From assembly GCA_030448265.1 (NCBI GenBank), contig JAUJNG010000011.1, positions 1 to 64,000 of the forward strand: a stretch of DNA of 64,000 bases, written 5' to 3'. The stretch comes from Abditibacterium sp. (lineage in GTDB: Bacteria; Armatimonadota; Abditibacteriia; Abditibacteriales; Abditibacteriaceae). The position numbers and the translations under genes are program-made. The notes under the pieces are model-generated. The model saw nothing but the letters and a program-made list of their open reading frames with translations, ran no database searches and had not been told where the DNA came from. The stretch's first letter is position 1. Each line of letters starts with the position of its first letter. This document shows, piece after piece, positions 35,461 through 45,348 of this stretch.

Positions 35461-35910
35461 TTAGCGCTCACCCGCGCTGTGGCGGCGCATATAGTCCTCG
35501 AAAAAGGCGCGATACGGCGAATCCGGCCCGATTTTGACGCCCATTTTTTCGCCTTCGTCGAGCGCGTGCTGAAGCGTCCAGCCGCCGTTCACGGCGAGGT
35601 GAAGCAGCGTCATGATTCCGGCGCGCCCGCCGCCTTTGCAATGCACCGCGACGGGGCCGTCGCTGGAAGTGATGGCCCCGGTGAAGCGCGCCATCGCCGC
35701 GTCATCGAGCAATGCCGGCGAAACCGGAACGCTGGCGTAGGTGAGGCCCGCGTCTTCGACTTCGCGCTCTTCACCCGCGTAACCTGGCTCGTCAGGCGTG
35801 AGCAGGTTGACAATGGTTTTGAAACCGCGCTTTTTGAGGTCTTGGATTTCGTTCGCGTCGGGTTTGCCGCCGATAGTGATTTGATCGTTGATTTGTTGTT
35901 CGTTAAGCAT
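35461..35910 (-). CDS. DUF442/beta-lactamase-hydrolase-like rhodanese-phosphatase protein
   Basis: Protein of 149 residues in the cysteine-phosphatase/rhodanese fold. The active loop is AVHCKGGGRAGIMTLLHL, a Cys-x4-Arg arrangement as in the DUF442 (Blh) branch rather than the Cys-x5-Arg of classic tyrosine phosphatases. The N-terminus ITIGGKPDANEIQDLKKRGF and the general acid segment VPVSPALLDDAAMARF match the family. These proteins handle sulfane sulfur or phosphate; which one is not clear. AGGAAAATC precedes the start. Repeats flank both sides, so it is monocistronic. Confidence 0.85.
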   Translation of the reverse strand: MLNEQQINDQITIGGKPDANEIQDLKKRGFKTIVNLLTPDEPGYAGEEREVEDAGLTYASVPVSPALLDDAAMARFTGAITSSDGPVAVHCKGGGRAGIMTLLHLAVNGGWTLQHALDEGEKMGVKIGPDSPYRAFFEDYMRRHSAGER

Positions 35911-35987
35911 GATTTTCCTCGCAAAAATGGCTCGCCTGGGGAGAAGCGAGCCAATTGGTGCTGTTTCGATGCCTTGAAATGGGTATT

Positions 35988-36148
35988 CGCAAAGGTTTCA
36001 CCCCCTCCCCGACCCTCCCCACAAGTGGAGAGGGAGTCAAACTGCGGCTCGCTCCATTTTTCCATCAATTTGAGTCAAAACCTGAAAATTCGAGTTTGAC
36101 TCCCTCTCCACTTGTGGGGAGGGTCGGGGAGGGGGTGAAACCTTTGCG
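35988..36148. repeat. perfect 56-bp-arm inverted repeat
   Basis: Bases 35988-36043 are the exact reverse complement of 36093-36148. The arm starts CGCAAAGGTTTCACCCCCTC and ends GGAGTCAAACT. The loop is 49 bases. It lies between the adaptor of the RND operon and the DUF442 gene and starts ten bases after the adaptor stop. Confidence 0.95.
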
Positions 36149-36157
36149 GAGAACCAC

Positions 36158-38188
36158 TTACGCGCCGGAGCGCGCGCCACCGACATCGCCCGCTCTCGAA
36201 CCGCCTTCATCGCTGCCTTCGCGCGCGATTCTCACTTTGTCGCCATCTTCGAAAATCGTATTTCCCACCACGACGCGGTCGCCGTCGCCCACGCCGCCCA
36301 CGATTTGCGTCACGCCGCCCGCCGAAGCGCCGGTTTGCACTTCGCGCCGCTTGATTTGCGCCGCTTCGCCGTCGGGAACCGCGAGGAGAACGTAATTTTT
36401 GCCGCTTTCGACTCGAACCACTTCATTGGGCACCGTCAGCGTGTTGGAAATGACCTGGGTTTGCAGTTGCCCGCGCGCAAACGCGCCAGGCGTGAGATTG
36501 CCCGATTCGGGCAGCGAAATCCGCACGCGGAACTGGCGAAGTCGCTCGTCGGCGACGCGAATGATGTCGGAAACATAGCCGATCACCGGTTTATCCGAGA
36601 CGGCGCCGACCGTGACCTGCGCCGGCTGGCCCACTTTGATGCGCGCCAACTGCGACTCGGGCACCTGCGCCTCGAAATACACGCCGTCGAGCGAAACCAG
36701 GTTGAAAAGCGGCGTTCCTGGCGCGGCGCTTTCGCCGACATCGGTGTTTTTGGTGTTGACCACGCCGTTGATGGGCGAATAGATCTTGGCGTAGGAAAGC
36801 TGGTTTTGCGCCTGAGTCAATTGCACCTGCGCGGCCTGAACTGCGGCGCGCGCGGCGGGCACGTCCTGCTGCGCGACCGGAATCTGAGCGCGGTTGGACT
36901 GGGCCTGACGTAGCGCGGTTTCGGCCTGATTGAGCGCCTCGCGCGCGGTGCGCGTTTCTTGGCGCGTGATGGGAATGGTCGAAAGGTTCGCCTGCGCCTG
37001 CCGCAAACCTTCCTGCGACTGCGCGAGCGCCGCCAAAGCCTGGGTGACGCCCTGCTGAGCGGTCAGAACGTCGCCGCGCGCGGCCTGAGTCTGGCGCAGC
37101 GCCGCTTCACGCCCGTTGACGGCTTCTTCGGCGGCGCGCACTTCTTCTGTCCGCGAGCCTTCGCGCACCAGACTCAAATTCTGGCGCGCGGCTTCAACCT
37201 GGGCGTTCGCTGCCCCTAACTGGGCGTTCGCTGTCGCCAGGGCGGTCTGAGCCGCGTCCACGTTGGCGCGCGCCGTTGCGCCGCCTTCAAAAAGCTGGCG
37301 CTGGCGATTGAGATTGGTTTCGGCGTCGCGCACCTGCGCCTGGGCCAGATTGACCTGCGCCTGCGCCTGCGCGACCTGCGCCTGCGCCTGCGCGACCTGC
37401 TGCGCGCGGGCGCCGTTTCGCACCTGCTCCAACTGCGCCCGCGACTGCGCCAGAGCCGACTGCGCGCTCGAAATGCCCGCGTTCACCTGCAACTGGGTTT
37501 GTCGCGCCGTGTCGCGCGCCTGGCGCAACCGCGAGTTGGCGGCATTGATTCCGGCGCGCGCCGTATCGACCTGGCTTTGCGCGTTGGTGACCTGCGTCGG
37601 CTCGTTCAAAAGCGCCTGCTGGTAGCGCGCCCGCGCCGTTGCGACCTGAGCGCGTGCGGTTTCGATGTTCGAGCCGACCTGCGCCACGCGCGCTGGAAGA
37701 CCAACGATGGTTTGCTGCAAACGCACACGCTGGGTTCGCAGGTTGGCGTTCGCGGCGGCGATGTTTTCGCGCAAATCGGTGTCGTCGAGCGCCGCCAGAA
37801 TCTGGCCGCGCCGCACGCGCTGGCCTTCGTTGACATAAACCGCCGCGACGCGCCCCGCGATTTTGGAGTTGAGGTCGATGTTTTGGTTGGCGCGCAGCGT
37901 TCCGGTCACGGCGAGGCGTTCGACGATGGTTCCGGTCGTGACCGGAATCACCTTGACGGTTTTCATGCGCGAGGCGCCGCCTTCCGGCCCGCCGCGCGCG
38001 CCTGGGCCGTCTGCCGCGCCGCTCGAACGCGCGCGCAAAAACAGCCCGACTCCGAGTAGCGCCGCGACGCCCAACAGCGCGGGAATCGCGGGAGAACGCC
38101 TCGATTTGCGCGGCCCGACGGGGGACGGCGCGATGTGCGGCGCGCCGTCGGGAGAGGAAACGGGGGGTTCGGGGGTTTGAACGTTCAT
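36158..38188 (-). CDS. RND-efflux periplasmic adaptor with extended coiled coil
   Basis: Membrane fusion protein of 676 residues (MexA is 383). It has an N-terminal Pro-rich cytoplasmic part and one anchor helix (AIPALLGVAALLGVGLFL), a first lipoyl half (SKIAGRVAAVYVNEGQRVRR) and about 320 residues of Ala/Gln-rich coiled coil. The second lipoyl half (AKIYSPINGVVNTKNTDVGE) and barrel (ESQLARIKVGQPAQVTVGAV) follow. The usual MexA-type anchoring by lipidation is replaced by a transmembrane helix. It is the last gene of marR-tolC-RND-adaptor. Like the MacA-like adaptor at 5958-8186, the hairpin is much longer than in model systems. Confidence 0.92.
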   Translation of the reverse strand: MNVQTPEPPVSSPDGAPHIAPSPVGPRKSRRSPAIPALLGVAALLGVGLFLRARSSGAADGPGARGGPEGGASRMKTVKVIPVTTGTIVERLAVTGTLRANQNIDLNSKIAGRVAAVYVNEGQRVRRGQILAALDDTDLRENIAAANANLRTQRVRLQQTIVGLPARVAQVGSNIETARAQVATARARYQQALLNEPTQVTNAQSQVDTARAGINAANSRLRQARDTARQTQLQVNAGISSAQSALAQSRAQLEQVRNGARAQQVAQAQAQVAQAQAQVNLAQAQVRDAETNLNRQRQLFEGGATARANVDAAQTALATANAQLGAANAQVEAARQNLSLVREGSRTEEVRAAEEAVNGREAALRQTQAARGDVLTAQQGVTQALAALAQSQEGLRQAQANLSTIPITRQETRTAREALNQAETALRQAQSNRAQIPVAQQDVPAARAAVQAAQVQLTQAQNQLSYAKIYSPINGVVNTKNTDVGESAAPGTPLFNLVSLDGVYFEAQVPESQLARIKVGQPAQVTVGAVSDKPVIGYVSDIIRVADERLRQFRVRISLPESGNLTPGAFARGQLQTQVISNTLTVPNEVVRVESGKNYVLLAVPDGEAAQIKRREVQTGASAGGVTQIVGGVGDGDRVVVGNTIFEDGDKVRIAREGSDEGGSRAGDVGGARSGA

Positions 38189-38213
38189 AAAATTAAAAAT
38201 TGTGGTTTAGGCG

Positions 38214-38360
38214 GTTTTGACCGGTTCCCTCTCTCGCTTGCGGGGGAGGGTTAGGGAGGGGGTAACGGTGTGACTTTGCGCCCGATTCAGGAGCAGTCAC
38301 TCTGTCGGTGGCCCCCTCCCTAACCCTCCCCCGCAAGCGGGAGAGGGAACCGGTCAAAAC
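38214..38360. repeat. 49-bp-arm inverted repeat
   Basis: Bases 38214-38262 and 38312-38360 are inverted copies with a single mismatch; the arm contains TTGCGGGGGAGGGTTAGGGA. It lies between the adaptor start and the RND pump stop, inside an otherwise continuous operon, so it must be transcribed and would fold in the mRNA. Confidence 0.95.
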
Positions 38361-38389
38361 CGGCTCGCACTCATCCTGCTTTTTCGTTT

Positions 38390-41300
38390 CTATTTCTCCG
38401 CATTGGCGCGCAGCACCACTTCGGGCCGCGCCGCCGTTCGACCTTTCGCGCCGCCGAAAATGCGATTTCTTACCCGCGCCACGAAATTCGAAATGTCATC
38501 GAACCAGATGTAGGCGACCGGCGTGGCGAGCAGCGTGAGCAAAAGCGAGAGCGTTTGCCCGCCGAAAATCACGCTGCCAATGGCGCGGTTGGTGCCGCTT
38601 CCGACACCGCTCGACACAATCAGTGGCAGCATTCCGGCGACAAACGCCAGAGTCGTCATCAAAATCGGGCGCAAACGGTCGCGGTTGGCCTGAATGATGG
38701 CGGCATTGCGCTCCATGCCCTTTTCGCGCAGTTGATTGGTGTGGTCGATCTGCAAAATCGCGTTTTTCTTGACCACGCCGAACAAAACCAGAATTCCCAG
38801 CATCGAAAAGATGTTGAGCGAGCCGCCGAAAATCAAAATCGAGATGAGCGCGAAAGGCACGGTGAGCGGCAGCGAGAGCAAAATCGTTACGGGATGGAGC
38901 CAGCTTTCGAACTGCGCTGCCAGAATCAGATAAACGAAGACCAGAGACAGCCCGAACGCAGCCAGAAACGCCATGAACGCCTTCGCCTGCTCTTTGGAAC
39001 GGCCCGTCGGCCCGCCGCGATATTCGGGGCCGAGGTTTTGGGCCTCGAACGAGGTTTGCAGCGCCGTCGTCACGTCCTGTGCCGAGCCGCCAGGCAGCAG
39101 GTTGGCCTGAATGGTGACTTCGCGGTTGCGGTTGAGACGCTGAATCGTGGCGGGGCCGGTTTGCGAGGTGAAGCGAACCACCTGATCGAGCGGCACCACG
39201 CTCGCGCCGAAGCCCTCGCCGCCGCCTGCTCCCGCGCCCGCCGCGCCGCCCTGGGGCGAGGCGGGAACAGTGAGGAGCGAAATCCCTTCTTCATCGGAGC
39301 GAAACTGCTGCGCGGCGCGCACGTGGACTTCGTATTGTTCGCCGCCCTGCTGGAAGTTGGTGACTTCGTTATCGCCAACCAAGAAGTTGAGCGACTGCGC
39401 CACATCCGAGGGTGAAACGCCCAATTGCGCGGCCAGACGGCGGTCAACGCGCGCCGCGATTTCTGGTTTTCCGGCGATGAGGCTCGAATCCACGTCCACG
39501 ACTTTGGGCACTTTTCGCAATTCGGCCATCATCTTTTGCGAGGCGCGCTCTAAAGTTTCCAAATCGGGGCCGCCGATGGTGTAAAGCACGTCGGCCTGCA
39601 CGCCGCCGCCGATGCCGCCGGCTTCCCCCACCGTCGCGCGCAGCTGTTCCGCTGCGAATTTGGGAAGAATCTGGTCGCGCGTGTGGTTGATGAGGTCGTC
39701 CTGCGAACGCTCGCGCTTTTCGAGGTCTTTCAAACGAACGTAAATCGTCGAGTTGTTGCGCGCCGAATCCTGGCCGCCGCCGCCAATCGTGACAAGCGTA
39801 TATTCGACTTCGGGCTGTTTTTTAATCTCGCGCGCGATGCTGGCGGCGATGTCGCGCGTGGCTTCCAAACTTGTGCCTTCGGGCGCGCGCGCCGTGACTT
39901 GAAACTGCGATTCGTCGTCTTTGGGCAAAAAGTCTTTGGGGATTCTCTGAACGGTGAACGGCATCGTCGCCAGGGCCGCCACGCACAGCAATCCAATCAC
40001 CCAGCGATGATTCAGGCTCCACACCAGAATTGCGGTGTAAGAGCGGTCGATGAGGGAGAAAAAGCCGATTTCTTTGGACTTGGCGCCGTGTTTCTCGCCA
40101 TCTTTGCGCGGCGGAGCCTTGAGCATTCGCGCCGAAAGCGTGGGCGTGAGCGTGTAGGCCACCAGGAGCGAAACCATGATCGCAAACGCCATCGTGACGC
40201 CAAACGAGTTCATAAAGCGGCCCACGATGCCCGTCATAAACGCGACCGGCAAAAAGACGGCGACAAGGCTTAGAGTCGTGGCCAAAACCGCCAGACCGAT
40301 TTCGCGCGTGCCCTCAATGGCGGCGGTGAAGGGATCTTCGCCGAACTCCTCGATGCGGCGGTAGATGTTTTCCAGCACCACGATGGCATCGTCAATCACG
40401 ATGCCGACCGCCAGAGTCAGCGCCAGAAGCGTGATGACGTTGAGCGTGAAGCCCATCATCCACATCAAACCGAAGGTGGCGATGATGGAAGTGGGAATCG
40501 AAATCGACGCAATCAGGGTCGAGCGCCAGTTGAGCAGGAAGATGAGGACGACAATCGAGGCCAGAATCGAGCCGACGATGAGATGTTCTTCGACCGAATG
40601 AATCGCGGCCTTGATGTAATCCGACTGGTCGTTGACGATGCGAACGTCGTATCCGGCACTTTTGTAAGCGGGTTCGAGTTCCTTGATGCGTTTCTTGATT
40701 CCCTCGATCACCGCGACCGTATTGGTGCCCGACTGCTTGGAAACCTGCAAATACACCGTCGGCTCGCCGTTGATTTGCGAGACCGATTCGGCATCGGCCA
40801 CGCCGTCTTCGACGCGCGCGATGTCGGAAAGCAAAACCGATCCGCCGTTCTGGGCTTTAATCGAAATTTCGTTGAAATCGGCGACGTTCTGGATGCGTCC
40901 CGCCGTGCGAAGCGTGAGCGAACGATTGCCCTGATCGACGCGCCCGCCAGGAATATCGATGTTTTGCGCCTGCAAAGCGCGCGTCACGTCGGAAACGGTG
41001 ACGCTGTAGCCGCGCATTTTGTAGGCGTCGAGATAAACGTTGATTTGCCGTCCGCGCCCGCCCAGAACGTCGATGCGGCCCACGCCAGGCGTCGATTCGA
41101 TGCGGCGGCGCAGGATTTTATCGGCGTATTCGGTGACGTCTCGGATGCCCGCCTGGCCCGAAAGCGCGATGCCCAGAACCGGCTGCGAGCCGGTGTCGAA
41201 TTTTTCGATGACGGGCTGCTCGGCGTTTTCGGGCAGTTGGTTGACGATGCGCCCCACTTTGGCGCGCACTTCTGATTCGGCCACGTCCACATCTTTTTCG

Positions 41301-41593
41301 AGCAGAAACTGGCACACCACGATGGACACGCCCTCGTTGGAATAAGAGCGCAGTTCGTCCATGCCGGAAATGGTGTTGACCGCTTCCTCGATGGGCTGGG
41401 TGACCTCGGTTTCGACCGATTCAGGCGAGGCGCCAGGCTGCACCGTCGTGACGGTGATGGTGGCGAAATCGACATTGGGGAAACGGTCAACGCCAAGCTG
41501 GAAAAAGCCCGCCGCGCCGACCACGACGAGGATAAGAATGAGAACCGAAGCGAAAACCGGTCGGCGGATGCAAATTTCTGCGAGTTTCTGCAT
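38390..41593 (-). CDS. HAE1-family RND efflux pump
   Basis: Inner-membrane proton-driven drug exporter of 1067 residues, normal length. N-terminal helix [20 protein letters not shown], porter domains ([20 protein letters not shown]), and the proton-relay helix with the Asp pair [21 protein letters not shown] second helix block contains [20 protein letters not shown], and the C-terminal half FAGxLPLIVSS with [18 protein letters not shown]. It works with the adaptor and outer-membrane factor of the same operon, which is headed by a MarR regulator. The TolC gene is upstream by about 90 bases of repeat. Confidence 0.96.
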   Translation of the reverse strand: MQKLAEICIRRPVFASVLILILVVVGAAGFFQLGVDRFPNVDFATITVTTVQPGASPESVETEVTQPIEEAVNTISGMDELRSYSNEGVSIVVCQFLLEKDVDVAESEVRAKVGRIVNQLPENAEQPVIEKFDTGSQPVLGIALSGQAGIRDVTEYADKILRRRIESTPGVGRIDVLGGRGRQINVYLDAYKMRGYSVTVSDVTRALQAQNIDIPGGRVDQGNRSLTLRTAGRIQNVADFNEISIKAQNGGSVLLSDIARVEDGVADAESVSQINGEPTVYLQVSKQSGTNTVAVIEGIKKRIKELEPAYKSAGYDVRIVNDQSDYIKAAIHSVEEHLIVGSILASIVVLIFLLNWRSTLIASISIPTSIIATFGLMWMMGFTLNVITLLALTLAVGIVIDDAIVVLENIYRRIEEFGEDPFTAAIEGTREIGLAVLATTLSLVAVFLPVAFMTGIVGRFMNSFGVTMAFAIMVSLLVAYTLTPTLSARMLKAPPRKDGEKHGAKSKEIGFFSLIDRSYTAILVWSLNHRWVIGLLCVAALATMPFTVQRIPKDFLPKDDESQFQVTARAPEGTSLEATRDIAASIAREIKKQPEVEYTLVTIGGGGQDSARNNSTIYVRLKDLEKRERSQDDLINHTRDQILPKFAAEQLRATVGEAGGIGGGVQADVLYTIGGPDLETLERASQKMMAELRKVPKVVDVDSSLIAGKPEIAARVDRRLAAQLGVSPSDVAQSLNFLVGDNEVTNFQQGGEQYEVHVRAAQQFRSDEEGISLLTVPASPQGGAAGAGAGGGEGFGASVVPLDQVVRFTSQTGPATIQRLNRNREVTIQANLLPGGSAQDVTTALQTSFEAQNLGPEYRGGPTGRSKEQAKAFMAFLAAFGLSLVFVYLILAAQFESWLHPVTILLSLPLTVPFALISILIFGGSLNIFSMLGILVLFGVVKKNAILQIDHTNQLREKGMERNAAIIQANRDRLRPILMTTLAFVAGMLPLIVSSGVGSGTNRAIGSVIFGGQTLSLLLTLLATPVAYIWFDDISNFVARVRNRIFGGAKGRTAARPEVVLRANAEK

Positions 41594-41595
41594 GA

Positions 41596-41680
41596 GAGGA
41601 GGGAGACGGAATACGGAATACGGAAGACGGGAGACGGAAGAGGGGAAACGCGCTTAGCTCTCCCGTCTTCCGTCTCCCCA
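41596..41680. repeat. inverted repeat of the GGAAGACGGGAGAC family
   Basis: GGAATACGGAAGACGGGAGA on the left pairs with CTCTCCCGTCTTCCGTCTCC on the right around a short spacer. It fills the gap between the TolC-like and RND genes. A copy of the same unit is inserted in the DUF58 coding sequence (34725-34801). Confidence 0.85.
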
Positions 41681-43459
41681 TTAAAAGCCCGTGTTAGAAG
41701 ACGTGTTGGAACTGCCGAAATTTGAGGTGTTGGAAGTTCCAAATGAACCCGTTGTGCCACCCGCGCCGAAGGAACCGGTAGCGGGCGTGCCGTTGCTCTG
41801 ATTGGCGCCCGAAGCGCTGAGCGTGCTGTTTTGTCCGGTTCCGGCGCTCGAACCCAGACCGCTGCGGCCCGTCGCCGAGCCGCCCTGAGTAATAGCCGTT
41901 GCCGCCGCCAGTTGAACCTGGGCCTGCGCGACTTCAAAACGCGCGTTCACCGCATCGTTTTGGGCCGCGACGAGCGCGTTTTGCGCGTCGGTGACATCGA
42001 GCGGCGTGCCCGCGCCCGCCGTGAAACTGAGTTGCGCCGCGCGCAGCGCTTCCGCCGCCGCCAGAACGCCAACATCGCTCGAAGCCAATCGCTTGCGCGC
42101 TGAATCGAGCGTCAAAAGCGAGCCTTCGATGGCATTGGCGACCTGCAATTGCTGCCCGCTCAATCCGAATCGCGCCTGCTGCGCCTGCGCCTGCGCTTCG
42201 GTGATCTGCGACCTGATGCGGCCCGAATCGAAAATGGTCTGCGCGACCGAAAGTCCCGCCCCCAGCAAAAACCGCGAGGCGAACTGCACCGGATTCCGCA
42301 AAATTCCCGATAAAGACGCGCCAATCGAGGGTTTGCGCTGCGCGCGCTGGGCATCGACGTTGAAATCGGCGGCGTTAACTTGTTCGCGGGTAGAGGCCAG
42401 CGAAGGCAAAGTGGCCTCGGCGACTTCGCGCAAACTGGCCGAAGGCGGGACAGCGCCGCCAGAGGCAATGGCCGTCGCCTGCTCCGCGAGGGGAAAACGC
42501 GCGGCGGCGGGCAGTTGGAGAGTTTGAATCGGCTCCAGACGAACCGGAGTTTCCGGCGCGCGCGCTAAAAGGATGTTAAGCGCCGCTTTCGACTGTGCCA
42601 GACCGTTGGAGGCCGCGATGCGCCGTTGCTGCGCCGCCGCCAGGATTGCGTCGGCGCGCAAAACTTCCAATCGCGCCGCCGCGCCCGCATCGAAGCGCAC
42701 GCCCGCGATGCGGCGCCGTTCGCGCGAAGTTTCGAGGTTGCTCTGCGCCACTTCGAGCAGTTCCTGAGTCTGCAAAACGCCCAGATACGACAAAATCGTT
42801 TGCGCCGCGAGTTCCTGCTCCGTTTGCTGCGTGGTGGCGAGTTGGGCGCGCGCCGACGCCTGCGCCGCGCGCTGCGCCGCTTTCACGCGGCCGCCGTTAT
42901 AAAGCGGCAGGGTGACGTTGAGACCAAGCTGTTCGTTGGTCGAAAACCCGCCCGAACCGCCCGTCGTGTTTCCAGTTCCCGTTCCGCCCGTTCCGATTCC
43001 GCCTGTTCCCGTGTTCGTTACGCCCGAATTGCCGCCGAAGCCGCGCGAGGTTTGAATCGAGCCATTGAGTCCCGCCTGCACGCCGTTGGCGGATCTCACG
43101 ATGCCGACGCGCGCCAGCGCCGCGTTCAAAGCGGCGCGCGCGGCCTGGGGCGTGGGATTATTTTGCAGCGCACCGGCGACGGCGCCTTCAAGCGTCAAAA
43201 CCGGCGCGTTTTCGGCCTCGCGGTGGCGCGCATCGGCCAATCCCGCGTCGCTGACATCGGGAACCGGCACCAAAACCTGCGGCGAACCGCCCGCCGCGCC
43301 CTGCGTGCCGTCGGTGGCCACGCCCGATTCGACGGGCGTGTTTCCTGGCGCTGGGGCGCCGGTTGGCGGCGCGTCCTGCGCGTAGGAGATGCCGCCAATC
43401 GCCAGGGAAAGCGATAAAAAGGTGAAAAGAGAAGGAGAAAACGGTTTCGAGAGGTTCAT
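41681..43459 (-). CDS. TolC-family outer membrane factor of the RND operon
   Basis: Protein of 592 residues with a signal peptide ending near GGISYAQ. OEP repeats start LTLEGAVAGALQNNPTPQAA and near LREVAEATLPSLASTREQVN. Tunnel helices contain YNGGRVKAAQRAAQASARAQ and SFTAGAGTPLDVTDAQNALV. Distinctive are two Gly/Thr-rich low-complexity stretches, one in the middle (NTGTGGIGTGGTGTGNTTGG) and one at the C-terminus (TTGSFGTSNTSNFGSSNTSS). They may lie on the surface or in the periplasm. AGGAG is 9 bases before ATG. It follows marR in the operon. Confidence 0.92.
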   Translation of the reverse strand: MNLSKPFSPSLFTFLSLSLAIGGISYAQDAPPTGAPAPGNTPVESGVATDGTQGAAGGSPQVLVPVPDVSDAGLADARHREAENAPVLTLEGAVAGALQNNPTPQAARAALNAALARVGIVRSANGVQAGLNGSIQTSRGFGGNSGVTNTGTGGIGTGGTGTGNTTGGSGGFSTNEQLGLNVTLPLYNGGRVKAAQRAAQASARAQLATTQQTEQELAAQTILSYLGVLQTQELLEVAQSNLETSRERRRIAGVRFDAGAAARLEVLRADAILAAAQQRRIAASNGLAQSKAALNILLARAPETPVRLEPIQTLQLPAAARFPLAEQATAIASGGAVPPSASLREVAEATLPSLASTREQVNAADFNVDAQRAQRKPSIGASLSGILRNPVQFASRFLLGAGLSVAQTIFDSGRIRSQITEAQAQAQQARFGLSGQQLQVANAIEGSLLTLDSARKRLASSDVGVLAAAEALRAAQLSFTAGAGTPLDVTDAQNALVAAQNDAVNARFEVAQAQVQLAAATAITQGGSATGRSGLGSSAGTGQNSTLSASGANQSNGTPATGSFGAGGTTGSFGTSNTSNFGSSNTSSNTGF

Positions 43460-43510
43460 GCGGCTCGCTCCTGCGCGATAGGTTGAGTTTGGGTCGTTGC
43501 GGCCAACACC

Positions 43511-44077
43511 CTATTTCCTGTTGCCTATATTGAAATCGGTCAAAGTCGGATCGTTTTGGGCGAAAGCGTCGAGCAATCGGCCCATCAAACGCAGCAGTTC
43601 TTCCTGTTCGTCGGGCGAAAGGCACGCGCCCACGATGCCTTCCGAATGGCCCTTGAGCGTGTTTTTTACGCTCCACCAGGTTTCAATGCCCTTGGGCGTC
43701 GCCGTCACGCGCGAAACGCGGCGGTCTTTGGCATCGGCGCTGCGCTCCACCAGTTCGGCGCGCTCCAGACGGTCGACGATTCCGGTGATCGGCGCCTTGG
43801 ACAGCATCAATTTCTGCCCGATTTGCGAATGCCCGATGCCTTCGGCCCCCGCGTGACCGATGCAGCCCAGTGCCAGCCATTGCGGGAGGGTCAGGCCGTG
43901 TTCCTCGACCAGACGGTTGCCCTGGCGCTCGATGACCGAGTTGAGCATCATGATCTGGCACATCATCGCGCCGGTCATCTCGATTTCGTGTTCCGGCGCC
44001 CTGATGGGACAGGGCGCCATGCGCTGCATCCACTCGCGCAGAGTGGGCGAGGCGTGTTCAATAGCAGGTTTTTTCAT
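43511..44077 (-). CDS. MarR-family transcriptional regulator
   Basis: Regulator of about 188 residues with the MarR winged helix: LTLPQWLALGCIGHAGAEGI, then the recognition helix SKAPITGIVDRLERAELVER and wing SADAKDRRVSRVTATPKG. A Cys (GACLSPDEQEELL) and the N-terminal dimer helices are present. ATG 44077 is preferred over TTG 44101. It heads the marR-tolC-RND-adaptor operon and is likely to repress it, with relief by a pump substrate, as for other MarR-led efflux operons (inferred). The upstream region has AT-rich palindromes. Confidence 0.93.
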   Translation of the reverse strand: MKKPAIEHASPTLREWMQRMAPCPIRAPEHEIEMTGAMMCQIMMLNSVIERQGNRLVEEHGLTLPQWLALGCIGHAGAEGIGHSQIGQKLMLSKAPITGIVDRLERAELVERSADAKDRRVSRVTATPKGIETWWSVKNTLKGHSEGIVGACLSPDEQEELLRLMGRLLDAFAQNDPTLTDFNIGNRK

Positions 44078-44203
44078 CACAGAGAGGCGCTCTTTTGACA
44101 ATTGGTATGCATAAGAACTATTTTAATAAAGACTGTCGCTATCAATCAAGGTCTCGATTGCAAAATTAATCCCCAAATGTCGCAAATTCGACATTTTTTG
44201 GGG
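44078..44203 (-). promoter_or_regulatory. promoter/operator region of marR efflux operon
   Basis: On the minus strand TTGATT and TAAAAT are 18 bases apart, ending about 40 bases before ATG 44077. A self-complementary TATGCATA lies between. Farther out, CCCCAAATGTCGCAAATTCG continues into a hairpin (44171-44203) with 7-base perfect inner arms AATGTCG/CGACATT. These AT-rich palindromes contrast with the GC-rich surroundings and suit MarR binding, but the site cannot be fixed. Confidence 0.45.
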
Positions 44204-44331
44204 CTGTTTTGCTGGGAAGTGTGTTTCGAAACGCAGCGTCGACCGGTTGCGCTTTGAGGGTTCCAATCTCCGTGTCCTGGCGCGAGAAACTACTTGGATG
44301 TTGTGTGCTTCGGACGGCGCGGGCGCGGCGT

Positions 44332-44344
44332 TATAATTGAGATG
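44332..44344 (+). promoter_or_regulatory. -10 box directly before a GTG start (leaderless)
   Basis: TATAAT at 44332-44337 lies six bases before the GTG start codon of the ABC ATPase. Transcription would begin at or one base before the start codon, giving a leaderless mRNA. No Shine-Dalgarno is present. The -35 region is weak. Confidence 0.5.
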
Positions 44345-45345
44345 TGACCTCCGAATTTTCCCCTTCCGTTCCCGCGCCCGTCGCCTCCACCGTTCCGGCT
44401 TCGACGCCGATGATCGAAATCAAGGGCCTCACCAAGCGCTACCGCGACCTGGTGGCGGTGCGCGACCTCAATCTCACCATTGAAAAGGGCGAAGTTTTCG
44501 GCTTCATCGGCCCCAACGGAGCCGGCAAAACCACCACGATTAAATCCCTCGCCACGCTTCTGGAGCCGACGACCGGAACGGTTCATGTCGATGGCATCGA
44601 CGTTTTGAAGCACCCGCTCGAAGTCCGCAAAATCATCGGCTATATGCCCGATTTTTTCGGCGTTTACGATGACGTGAAAGTGTGGGAATACCTCGATTTT
44701 TTCGCCGCCGCTTATAAAATCGCCGCCAACAAGCGCAAGCCCATCATCGACGACGTTTTAGAACTTACCGACCTGACGGAAAAACGCGAAAGCTATGTCG
44801 AAGGCCTCAGTCGCGGCATGAAACAGCGCCTCTGTCTGGCCAAAACTCTGGTTCACGACCCGAAATTATTGCTCCTCGATGAACCGGCGAGCGGCCTCGA
44901 CCCGCGCGCGCGCATCGAATTTCGCGCCCTTCTCAAGGAACTGCGTTCGATGGGCAAAACCATTTTCGTTTCGTCGCACATCCTGCCCGAACTGGCCGAT
45001 TTCTGCACTTCGGTGGGCATCATGGAGCGCGGCCAGTTAGTAGTTTCGGGAAGGGTGAATGACATCGTGCAAAAATTGGAAGGCTCGATTCTGCTCGATG
45101 TGCGCCTCACCGGCGGGCCGGAAAACGGCGAGCGCGCGCTCGAACTGCTGAGGGATCATCCGCACGTCAAAGAGGCCAAAGCCGAAGGCGGTCATCTCAC
45201 CATTGGTTTCATCGGCTCGCACGACGAACTGCCGCAAATTTTGAATTTGTTGGTGCAAGGCGGCCTGCCCGTCGCGAGTTTCGCGCAGCGCGAAGCCGAT
45301 CTGGAAGATGTATTTATGAAGGTGACCAAGGGCATGGTTCAATAA
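44344..45345 (+). CDS. ABC-2-type transporter ATP-binding protein, permease not adjacent
   Basis: ATPase of 333 residues (311 if ATG at 44410 is used). Walker A is GPNGAGKTTTIKSL, signature EGLSRGMKQRLCLAKTLVHD, Walker B LLLLDEPASGLDPRAR, with the switch His in VSSHILPEL and a C-terminal extension ending EADLEDVFMKVTKG, typical of the ABC-2/drug-resistance (CcmA-like) group. In that group the permease normally follows. Here the stop is followed within a few bases by the inverted-repeat S23 element and then a peptidase, so the permease has been separated or lost. GTG 44344 lies right after TATAAT. Confidence 0.9.
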   Translation: MTSEFSPSVPAPVASTVPASTPMIEIKGLTKRYRDLVAVRDLNLTIEKGEVFGFIGPNGAGKTTTIKSLATLLEPTTGTVHVDGIDVLKHPLEVRKIIGYMPDFFGVYDDVKVWEYLDFFAAAYKIAANKRKPIIDDVLELTDLTEKRESYVEGLSRGMKQRLCLAKTLVHDPKLLLLDEPASGLDPRARIEFRALLKELRSMGKTIFVSSHILPELADFCTSVGIMERGQLVVSGRVNDIVQKLEGSILLDVRLTGGPENGERALELLRDHPHVKEAKAEGGHLTIGFIGSHDELPQILNLLVQGGLPVASFAQREADLEDVFMKVTKGMVQ

Positions 45346-45348
45346 AAA

